From NCBI GenBank assembly GCA_052266715.1, contig JBQPRB010000001.1: a stretch of DNA of 64,000 nucleotides, one strand, 5' to 3'. Source of the DNA: Jeotgalibaca sp052266715. GTDB lineage: Bacteria > Bacillota > Bacilli > Lactobacillales > Aerococcaceae. The notes under the pieces were generated by a model. It did no database searches, was not told the DNA's origin, and saw only the letters and a list, made by a program, of their open reading frames with translations. Positions 57,709 to 64,000 of the stretch are shown in pieces. Every line of letters begins with the position of its first letter. The stretch's first letter is position 1. The position numbers were made by a program, and so were the translations under genes.

Positions 57709-58515
57709 TTACGGGTGAGGAATCTGTTCTTCAATTTCCGAGTTGTTATAATCTGTGATGCTTGTACCCATTGAAGTAGTGGTTTCCATTTCATCCCCAT
57801 TTGAATTTGTCAGCATATCCATCGTGGTTTGATGAGAAACAAGGACTCCTTCCTCGTCAATAATAAATGACAGGGTGATATTATCATAATTGATGGCTGC
57901 GACGCGGGCGATGTTTTCCTCCAATATCGTGATGCTATCGGCGGTATCTTTACTCTGTTTCGCCTCTTTCAGAGCTTTCTCAGCCTGGGTAACTCCTTCT
58001 TTTGTCAATACGTCTCCATAAGCATTGTTCATGATAAACGTATAAAGCATACCGTACTCATCTTCAGATACTTCCAATTTTTCGACGTACTTTTTCGAAG
58101 GGAGTGATTCTGCATGAAAGAAGAGATTAGGTGGGTCTTCCTTGCTTTCCTCAGAAGTGATGGCCCATCCTCCCAGTTCGTCTTCATCCACTAGGCTAAA
58201 ACGACTTTTTTGGATGCTGTCAATCTGTACAACTTCACTCACGGTATGATTGGCAGTATCTCCATCTAAGCTCAAAATTAATTTCATATACCAATCATAA
58301 TTTTTATTTTTCTTGATAAATATACCGTCGACGATATTTTCTACACTCATATCTTGCATCGTTTGTTTGACTGTATTCGTGTAGGCCCCATTTTCAAGTA
58401 AATGTGTTTTTTCTGAAGCTTTCTTAACAGCCTGAATTGACTCAGTCACACTATCCGTGGATGTACATGCAGAGAAAACAATTAATGATACTAGCAAAAT
58501 TCCAATTTTTTTCAA
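57709..58515 (-). CDS. lipoprotein of unknown function
   Basis: A 268-residue secreted lipoprotein. The signal peptide MKKIGILLVSLIVFSAC ends in a lipobox (FSAC), with the lipid-bearing Cys at residue 17. The mature part recalls LppX/DUF6612-like lipoproteins (AVKKASEKTHLLENGAYTN, later YGMLYTFIMNNAYGDVL), though I am not certain. TTG at 58515 is chosen because GGAGGTG lies 5 nt upstream; in-frame codons further upstream would spoil the signal peptide. Monocistronic. Confidence 0.75.
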   Translation of the reverse strand: MKKIGILLVSLIVFSACTSTDSVTESIQAVKKASEKTHLLENGAYTNTVKQTMQDMSVENIVDGIFIKKNKNYDWYMKLILSLDGDTANHTVSEVVQIDSIQKSRFSLVDEDELGGWAITSEESKEDPPNLFFHAESLPSKKYVEKLEVSEDEYGMLYTFIMNNAYGDVLTKEGVTQAEKALKEAKQSKDTADSITILEENIARVAAINYDNITLSFIIDEEGVLVSHQTTMDMLTNSNGDEMETTTSMGTSITDYNNSEIEEQIPHP

Positions 58516-58550
58516 ACCAACACCTCCGTTTATAATTATATTATAATACA

Positions 58551-58594
58551 AAAAGACGCTGAAATTATCTAACAATAAGATAATTTCAGCGTTC
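58551..58594 (-). terminator. terminator of the KdgT-type permease gene
   Basis: GACGCTGAAATTATCT pairs with its complement, followed by five T residues on the minus strand. Confidence 0.9.
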
Positions 58595-58599
58595 TTCTT

Positions 58600-59538
58600 T
58601 CAGTGATGTCTTTTCCCATACAATTTTCTAATAATAATTGGTGCCAAGACGTTTGTAATGATTGTCGCCGTTAGTATTTGTGCCGTTGCAGAGACTGTAT
58701 ATTCCCTTACTTGTGGCAACGCAACTGCTACGATAGCGGGTACGGCAGTGGTAACACCCGCTACAGTACTCAATGCGATTCCGGAGTAACCTTCGTAGTG
58801 AAGTACTTTTGTTTCGAAAAAATCCATAATCGGCATCGTCAGGATCATGAAAATGATTGTCACAATCACACCAGAAACGCCTGATTCAATCGCTTCGAAC
58901 ATATTCATATTTTGTCCTAGCAACCATCCTAACAATATTAATGAAGCTGGCATCGCTGACCCGAAAATTTTACCCATTTCCTTATCGAGGTTACCGAAAA
59001 CAATCCCAATAATTAATGGCAGGAATACGGAAATAACGGGTGTCCAATCGACATCCCCTAGCCCGCCAGAGATATAAACACTCATAATGATTAAAGGAAT
59101 TGCCGGGAGCGATGGAATAACCGCAAACGGATAAATGGCCGCATCGTCTTTATCACCATATGTGTCTGTGATCGATAAATTGATTGCCGGGTTAATCGAC
59201 ATAATGACCGCCACAAACCCTAACCCAGATATACCCCAAATACCTTCCAAGCCGAAAAAGTATAAAAATGCAAATGAATAAATAACGGAAAGCCCTATTT
59301 TAAATACAACAAGAGCGCCTTGGTGTTTCAATAGTTTTCCAATTTTGTGTAAATCTACCGTTGTCCCGGAAGCAAAAACCAATAAACCAATAATGTAGTT
59401 CGTCCCTGAACTGGAGAAAAACGCCTCAGTCGGCCCCCCAATTTTAAACAAGTCCGGCCAAAAAGAATAAATCACCATTGAAACGATCATGGGAATCAAA
59501 AACGTTCCTGCCGGGACCCTTCTCATAAAGTTAATCAT
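58600..59538 (-). CDS. kdgT: 2-keto-3-deoxygluconate permease (KdgT family)
   Basis: A 312-residue proton symporter with about ten membrane segments. Family marks: the RVPAGTFLIPM start, GFVAVIMSINPAINLSIT and GYSGIALSTVAGVTTAVPAIVA. Members take up 2-keto-3-deoxygluconate from pectin or glycosaminoglycan breakdown. No kduD, kdgK or kdgA gene is next to it. GGGGTGATGAG precedes the ATG. A near-consensus promoter lies upstream. Confidence 0.9.
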   Translation of the reverse strand: MINFMRRVPAGTFLIPMIVSMVIYSFWPDLFKIGGPTEAFFSSSGTNYIIGLLVFASGTTVDLHKIGKLLKHQGALVVFKIGLSVIYSFAFLYFFGLEGIWGISGLGFVAVIMSINPAINLSITDTYGDKDDAAIYPFAVIPSLPAIPLIIMSVYISGGLGDVDWTPVISVFLPLIIGIVFGNLDKEMGKIFGSAMPASLILLGWLLGQNMNMFEAIESGVSGVIVTIIFMILTMPIMDFFETKVLHYEGYSGIALSTVAGVTTAVPAIVAVALPQVREYTVSATAQILTATIITNVLAPIIIRKLYGKRHH

Positions 59539-59585
59539 CTCATCACCCCTATATCACTCATTGAGAACATTTTCTACTTTATATA

Positions 59586-59614
59586 ATCATAATCCTCTAA
59601 ATGTTTTTGTTCAA
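59586..59614 (-). promoter_or_regulatory. promoter of the KdgT-type permease gene
   Basis: On the minus strand TTGAAC (59609-59614), 17 bp, TATGAT (59586-59591). Confidence 0.7.
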
Positions 59615-59704
59615 GCAACTCTATTTGATAGCGTTAATCATTTCTGGTTTTACTTGGTTTCCTATAAACTGAAAGTAATAAGAATATCACGAGGAGGACT
59701 TTCC

Positions 59705-60814
59705 ATGAAGCCAAGGTTAATTATTACGTGTCTCCTAGCCACAAGTTTAGTGGGGTGTACAACTGCTGAAGAACCGATGGAAGAATCCGTGATTGAGTCA
59801 AGCGAGAGTGTTGTTTCCGAAGAAAGCGTCATTGAAGAAGAGCTAGATACAGCATTAACCGTCATTGCGGAAGGGTTGATGATTCCTTGGTCGATCGAAA
59901 AGCATGGAGATATTTTTTACATCACCGAGCGTGAGGGGCATATTGTCGAAATTGAAAATGACATAGTCGTACGACAAGAAGTCCAACTGAATAAAACGCT
60001 CTCCATCGCGGCTGAGGCTGGTTTGATGGGATTTGTATTGGCTCCAGAATTTGAAGAAACAAAACAGGCCTTTGCCTACTACACATATGAAGGCGAAACT
60101 GGCCCAACCAATCGGATCGTTATTTTGAAATTAGATGATGGCGTTTGGGAGGAGGAACAAGTATTGCTGGATAACATTCCGAGCGGTTCTTTCCACCATG
60201 GCGGACGTTTGAAAATCGGTCCGGATGGGAAGTTATATGCGACAACGGGGGATGCCACCAGTCCTGATTTAGCTCAAAAGTTGGATTCGTTGGCCGGTAA
60301 GATTTTACGTATGAATCAAGATGGAACGATTCCAGATGATAACCCTTTTTCCAATTCCTACATTTATAGTTATGGTCATCGCAATCCGCAAGGGATGGTG
60401 TGGTTAGCGGATGGGACGATGTACGCGAGTGAACATGGTAATAGTGCGAATGACGAAATTAACCGCATCAACCCGGGTGAAAACTATGGTTGGCCCGTTA
60501 TCGAAGGAAAAGAAGAACAAACGCAAATGGTTTCGCCCCTTTTTACATCAGGTTTTTCTGAAACATGGGCCCCGTCTGGAATGGCGACCGACGAAAAGCG
60601 GCTGTATGTTGCGGGATTGCGTGGAAATGCAGTGTTTGTTTTTGATCTAGAAAGAGAAGATGCCGCTGCCCATTTAACTGAATTCGGACGGATTCGTGAT
60701 GTTTTCGTGGAAGATGGATTTTTGTATTTTATAACAAATAACCGCGACGGTCGTGGTATGCCAAGCACTGCGGATGATCAATTGTATCGTATTGGTTTGA
60801 ACGAACTGGATTAA
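59705..60814 (+). CDS. soluble aldose sugar dehydrogenase-like lipoprotein (PQQ-GSDH family)
   Basis: A 369-residue lipoprotein: signal peptide with lipobox LVGC (Cys at about residue 18), an acidic linker rich in Glu and Ser (ESVIESSESVVSEESV), then a six-bladed propeller of the glucose/sorbosone dehydrogenase family (LMIPWSIEKHGDIFYITEREGHIVEI, SFHHGGRLKIGPDGKLYATTGD, YGHRNPQGMVW, SEHGNSANDEINRINPGENYGWP). Relatives such as E. coli YliI oxidise aldoses with PQQ. No PQQ biosynthesis gene is seen, so the cofactor would have to come from outside. GAGGAGGA precedes the ATG. Confidence 0.9.
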   Translation: MKPRLIITCLLATSLVGCTTAEEPMEESVIESSESVVSEESVIEEELDTALTVIAEGLMIPWSIEKHGDIFYITEREGHIVEIENDIVVRQEVQLNKTLSIAAEAGLMGFVLAPEFEETKQAFAYYTYEGETGPTNRIVILKLDDGVWEEEQVLLDNIPSGSFHHGGRLKIGPDGKLYATTGDATSPDLAQKLDSLAGKILRMNQDGTIPDDNPFSNSYIYSYGHRNPQGMVWLADGTMYASEHGNSANDEINRINPGENYGWPVIEGKEEQTQMVSPLFTSGFSETWAPSGMATDEKRLYVAGLRGNAVFVFDLEREDAAAHLTEFGRIRDVFVEDGFLYFITNNRDGRGMPSTADDQLYRIGLNELD

Positions 60815-60863
60815 TATGTTAGAGTATTTGAAAAAATAAGTTATATTTTCGCCGGAAAATATT

Positions 60864-60925
60864 AAGAGTACTGTTTTTGTTTGCGTAGGCCTTTGAAGCA
60901 AACAAGGATGGTACTCTTTTTTTAT
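60864..60925 (+). terminator. terminator with nested stems after the sugar dehydrogenase gene
   Basis: AAGAGTAC pairs with GTACTCTT, and inside it TTGTTTGC pairs with GCAAACAA; seven T residues follow. It is longer than usual. A regulatory leader of the next (MATE) gene is a less likely alternative. Confidence 0.75.
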
Positions 60926-60947
60926 ACTGGAATAAGGAGTTTTAAAT

Positions 60948-62255
60948 ATGCTGAGAATTCGTCGAGATTTTTTTCAATTTGTTTCATTTAGTGTTCTAAG
61001 TATGGTTGGTCAATCGTTGTTTATTTTGGCCGATACGTATTTCATCGCAAATGGGGTTGGAGCCCAAGGGTTAGCTGCTTTGAATATAGTCCTACCACTA
61101 GTCAATATTATCAATGGTTTGGGCTGGATGTTTGGCATCGGTGGTGCTACACAGTTTTCAATCACGAAAAGCCAGGGGCAACAAAAAGCGGCTAACGCTC
61201 ACTTTACCCAAACGGTTATCACAGCTGGTGTACTTGCGGTTTTATTTACAATCATTTGCCAGTTATTTGCTCGTCAAATTCTGTCATTTTTAGGGGCTTC
61301 TGGGGGCCTATTTGAGATGGCTTATGACTATTATTTGGTATTAACGCTGTTCATACCCTTTTTCATTTTAAATAATGTCATTATTTCGTTTATCCGGAAC
61401 GATTACAATCCACGATTAGCGATGATGGGAATGATTTGCGGTGGCATCATAAATATCATTTTTGATTATATTTTTATTTATCCATTTGGTTGGGGTTTAA
61501 CCGGTGCCGCCATTGCCACTATATTTTCACCTGCTGTGAGTCTGTTGATTTGCAGTCTGCATTTTAAATATGGACGTCGAACATTGGCTTTTCAAGCAAT
61601 TAAATTTGAAAGTACCCGTCTTATTTCTACTTTACGCATTGGTTTTTCGTCATTTTTGAATGAGTTTTCTTCTGCATTTGTCATGCTCATTTTCAATTTG
61701 ATCTTATTGAAGATGGCTGGTGATATTGGTGTTTCTGCCTATAGCATTGTTGCCAATATGAATATCATAGCAGTATCCATTTTCACGGGCATCGGGCAAG
61801 GTTTCCAGCCACTCATCAGCATTTATCACGGAAAAGGAAATGATGTCGCTGTACAAAAAGTATTGAAGCTTGGTTTATTGACATCTTTCCTGATTGGATT
61901 ATTTTTTGTGATTCTCGGCTTTTTAGTGCCGGATATTATTGTCCGCATTTTCAATGGCGAGAACAATTTGCAGTTAACCCAATTGGCAATACCGGCGGTG
62001 CGACTGTACTTTCTTTCATTCCTGTTTACCGGTATTAACTTTACAATCACTTTTTATTTGGCGGCCATGAATCAAGGTAAAAAATCAATGGTTGTTTCTG
62101 CTTTACGTGGTTTAGTACTTGTCTACCCCGTTGTCATGATAATGAGTAAGGCCATAGGGATAAATGGCATTTGGCTTGCGATGACGATTGTTGAATTGCT
62201 GACATGCATGGGTGTTTTGTTTATCGTTATAGCAAAAAAAGTCACCCCAAAGTGA
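60948..62255 (+). CDS. MATE family multidrug efflux transporter
   Basis: A 435-residue transporter with twelve membrane segments in two homologous halves, as in MATE exporters: FSVLSMVGQSLFILADTYFIANGVGAQGLAALNIVLP in the first, GFSSFLNEFSSAFVMLIFNLILLKMAGDIGVSAYSI in the second. It exchanges cations for organic cationic compounds. AAGGAG precedes the ATG. Monocistronic; no regulator nearby. Confidence 0.9.
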   Translation: MLRIRRDFFQFVSFSVLSMVGQSLFILADTYFIANGVGAQGLAALNIVLPLVNIINGLGWMFGIGGATQFSITKSQGQQKAANAHFTQTVITAGVLAVLFTIICQLFARQILSFLGASGGLFEMAYDYYLVLTLFIPFFILNNVIISFIRNDYNPRLAMMGMICGGIINIIFDYIFIYPFGWGLTGAAIATIFSPAVSLLICSLHFKYGRRTLAFQAIKFESTRLISTLRIGFSSFLNEFSSAFVMLIFNLILLKMAGDIGVSAYSIVANMNIIAVSIFTGIGQGFQPLISIYHGKGNDVAVQKVLKLGLLTSFLIGLFFVILGFLVPDIIVRIFNGENNLQLTQLAIPAVRLYFLSFLFTGINFTITFYLAAMNQGKKSMVVSALRGLVLVYPVVMIMSKAIGINGIWLAMTIVELLTCMGVLFIVIAKKVTPK

Positions 62256-62279
62256 ATCTAGACTTTGAGGTGACTATAT
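62238..62279. terminator. terminator between the convergent MATE and glyoxalase II genes
   Basis: AGTCACCCCAAAGT pairs with ACTTTGAGGTGACT (one mismatch), with TATATTTTT after it on the plus strand and an A run on the other side. Confidence 0.85.
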
Positions 62280-62281
62280 TT

Positions 62282-62983
62282 TTAAAAATTATCCCGGGCT
62301 TTACGTAATTCAATAAAATCTTCCAATGTGTCTGCATTCAAAAAGAGATTAATCAATTTTTCCTTGCCGATCGTGGATGGCAAGGTTGGCATTTCAATAG
62401 CCCGCTTATCATTGACCTCGTGGAGCGCCGTCAAAATATCAGGATTGGATGGCGTTTCGGACATGGCGAATCGCAGGTTCGTTTGGGTATATTCATGTCC
62501 CGCATAGACTTTCACGTTATCGTTCAAACCTTTGAATTTCTGTAAAGCCTCGTATTGTGCTTCGTAATCCCCTGTAAAGACGCGGCCGCAGCCTCCCGAA
62601 AACAGTGCATCTCCGCAAAATAATATGTCACCCATCAGAAAACTGATGTGTTCTTCTGTATGCCCCGCTGTCTTGAAAACTTCAACTGTTTCACCAAACA
62701 ATTCAAATGTATCCCCTTCTTGGACAATTTGAGTAGCCAGTGAATCTGTTTCAGTTGGTCCGTAAACTGGAACATCCGGATATTTTTCAAGAATTTCACG
62801 AACACCGCCAATATGGTCATCGTGGTTATGAGTCAAGAGAATGGCCACTAAGTTGGATTTGTTCTCCTCAAGATATGACAATACGCCGTTCGCTTCGCCT
62901 GGATCCACTACAGCAATGTCCTCTCCCTCTTCAATCACCCAGATATAGTTGTCCGAAAAAGCTTTTATTAAACTTACTTCCAT
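62282..62983 (-). CDS. gloB: hydroxyacylglutathione hydrolase (glyoxalase II-like MBL hydrolase)
   Basis: A 233-residue metallo-beta-lactamase-fold hydrolase. Metal ligands: THNHDDHIGG (residues about 51-60), His in TAGHTEEH, Asp in LFCGDALFSGGCGRVFTGD, His in VYAGHEYTQ. The C-terminal part contains the short helical HAGH_C region (NPDILTALHEVNDKRAIEMPTLPSTIGKEK). It hydrolyses S-lactoyl thiols after glyoxalase I, in the cytosol. AAGGAGGTAAAAG precedes the ATG. Confidence 0.93.
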   Translation of the reverse strand: MEVSLIKAFSDNYIWVIEEGEDIAVVDPGEANGVLSYLEENKSNLVAILLTHNHDDHIGGVREILEKYPDVPVYGPTETDSLATQIVQEGDTFELFGETVEVFKTAGHTEEHISFLMGDILFCGDALFSGGCGRVFTGDYEAQYEALQKFKGLNDNVKVYAGHEYTQTNLRFAMSETPSNPDILTALHEVNDKRAIEMPTLPSTIGKEKLINLFLNADTLEDFIELRKARDNF

Positions 62984-63113
62984 TTGCTTTTACCTCCTTA
63001 TCAGTTCCATCACTCGAATTCTGCTACGTTTATAATATCAGATAATTATGGATATTAGAAATTCTAAGACTAAATGACACGGCTAAGTACACCCTACCAC
63101 CTTAGCTTTCTTT

Positions 63114-63141
63114 TTGTTCCTTTAAGCGGTGGTGCTATAAT
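63114..63141 (+). promoter_or_regulatory. promoter of the FAD oxidoreductase gene
   Basis: TTGTTC (63114-63119), 16 bp, TATAAT (63136-63141) preceded by TGC, giving an extended -10. Confidence 0.7.
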
Positions 63142-63171
63142 TCAAGTAAATAAGGTAAGGAGGAGTATGTT

Positions 63172-64000
63172 ATGACGTATAACGAAACTGAAACGCATCT
63201 CGCTCATTTCCCTGAATCCTATTGGCGCACGCATCCCGTTCCCCACTACCCACAAATGGTAGCCGATGGTACAACTGAAATCGCCGTTATCGGCGGTGGC
63301 ATAGTCGGCATCATCACAGCCTACTTACTGGCAAAATCAGGAAAAAATGTTGCTCTGGTCGAAGCTCGCGAAATCCTCTCTGGCGTTACCGGCAATACCA
63401 CCGCAAAAATAACTGCACAACACGCTTTAATCTACGCTGAACTCCTGCAAACTTTTGGAAAAGAAAAAGCAAAACAATACTACAATGCAAATATTGACGG
63501 TCTTCAGCTTATCGAAAAGATTGCCCATGAACTTGCTATCGACTGTAATTTCGAGAAGAAAAAAGCAGTCGTCTTTGCCACATCTGAAGATGGCGAGAAG
63601 CAAATCAGGAAAGAAGTGCGGGCGTACCAAGCTTTGGAAATCCCAGGGCGTTTTTCGATGGGGCAATTGCCGGAACTACCATTTGAAACAGTGGCTGCAC
63701 TCACGATGCCGTACCAAGCCCAATTCCATCCCGTTAAATTTCTGGCCCCACTCCTTGACGAAATTATCAAATACGGTGGAACAATCCACGAGCAAACCCG
63801 TGCAGTAAATATAAAAGATAAAACACATATCGAAATGGAAAACGGTAAAACCCTTGTTTGCGAAAAAGTGGTCGTGGCTTCTCATTTTCCGTTTAACGAC
63901 TTTGATGGTTTTTATTTTACTAAGCTCTCTATTTCTCGTTCTTATGGTATTGCGGCCAGAGTCAACGGTGCGATTCCGGATGGCATGTACATCAGTGTCG
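63172..64000 (+). CDS. FAD-dependent oxidoreductase (DAO family), 3' end outside the window
   Basis: The first 276 codons of an oxidoreductase. The FAD-binding motif IAVIGGGIVGIITAYLLAKSGKNVALVEA lies near residues 37-66, preceded by an arm with ESYWRTHPVPHYP typical of DadA-type proteins that end in a Rieske [2Fe-2S] domain. GVTGNTTAKITAQHALIY is the conserved segment after the motif. The window edge cuts the gene, so the Rieske domain cannot be checked. AAGGAGGAG precedes the ATG. Confidence 0.88.
   Translation, partial: MTYNETETHLAHFPESYWRTHPVPHYPQMVADGTTEIAVIGGGIVGIITAYLLAKSGKNVALVEAREILSGVTGNTTAKITAQHALIYAELLQTFGKEKAKQYYNANIDGLQLIEKIAHELAIDCNFEKKKAVVFATSEDGEKQIRKEVRAYQALEIPGRFSMGQLPELPFETVAALTMPYQAQFHPVKFLAPLLDEIIKYGGTIHEQTRAVNIKDKTHIEMENGKTLVCEKVVVASHFPFNDFDGFYFTKLSISRSYGIAARVNGAIPDGMYISV

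Noticed and set aside
60864..60925. Riboswitch in front of the MATE gene
   Set aside because: The nested stems and T run look like a terminator for the preceding gene; I see no conserved aptamer sequence (guanidine, preQ1 or similar).

Overview
The window reads as chromosomal DNA of a low-to-moderate-GC Gram-positive bacterium of the order Lactobacillales, most like the Carnobacteriaceae/Aerococcaceae. This is inference from gene content and signals: strong AGGAGG ribosome binding sites, a PyrR-type attenuator, a methionine T-box, a streptococcal EndA-like nuclease, an Flp-like Crp/Fnr regulator, PTS and ROK sugar genes, a LexA (DinR) box of the Bacillus type, and no sporulation or respiratory operons. 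About 60 protein genes, one tRNA-Val and many intrinsic terminators are visible. No integrase, insertion sequence, prophage or true CRISPR array was seen, so this is mostly core genome.

Layout. 0-7 kb: heterodimeric ABC exporter with a divergent AraC regulator, a DUF1576 membrane protein, a TauE/SafE permease and a 27-residue mini-gene with its own promoter and terminator. 7.5-17.3 kb: TetR-GTPase pair, YugP-like protease, 5'-nucleotidase, PyrR-controlled uracil permease pyrP, NAD(P)HX repair enzyme, SDR, cobalamin adenosyltransferase, AI-2E-type transporter. 17.3-25 kb: metallopeptidase-like protein, rsuA, DUF1622, GPH sugar symporter, zinc-ribbon membrane protein, topB. 25-34.5 kb: TPR/double-AAA+ protein, a PRTase/DUF1858/DUF438 operon, a NUDIX operon behind a LexA-box promoter, a Crp/Fnr regulator, a VOC protein and an EndA-like nuclease. 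34.5-46 kb: DUF1846, tRNA-Val, MacB-like ABC exporter, TPM-like protein with PspA, fructokinase/oxidoreductase operon, an orphan PTS IIA. 46-57.6 kb: RluA, two MetE-like methyltransferases under different controls (Met T-box and LysR), a formaldehyde detoxification operon with an HxlR regulator, an SDR and tandem U32 proteins (YrrN/YrrO type). 57.7-64 kb: lipoprotein, KdgT permease, soluble sugar dehydrogenase lipoprotein, MATE exporter, glyoxalase II, and the start of a FAD oxidoreductase cut by the window edge.

The most unusual feature lies between the genes. Ten loci, seven of them convergent 3'/3' junctions, hold one or more alternating inverted arms. The arm sequences fall into several unrelated families (AAAGTGATTACTCA, AAGTTATGTCC, AACGCCGCA, AAACCATTT, TCTGCACA, CTAATAGTCG), yet every array with more than one unit repeats with nearly the same 50-53 bp period, usually exactly 51. 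Spacer lengths between arms are held constant within a family while spacer sequence varies. This resembles the BIME/REP arrays of enterobacteria in position and alternating orientation, but with a shared period across unrelated arm sequences. It is the best candidate here for an undescribed element class.
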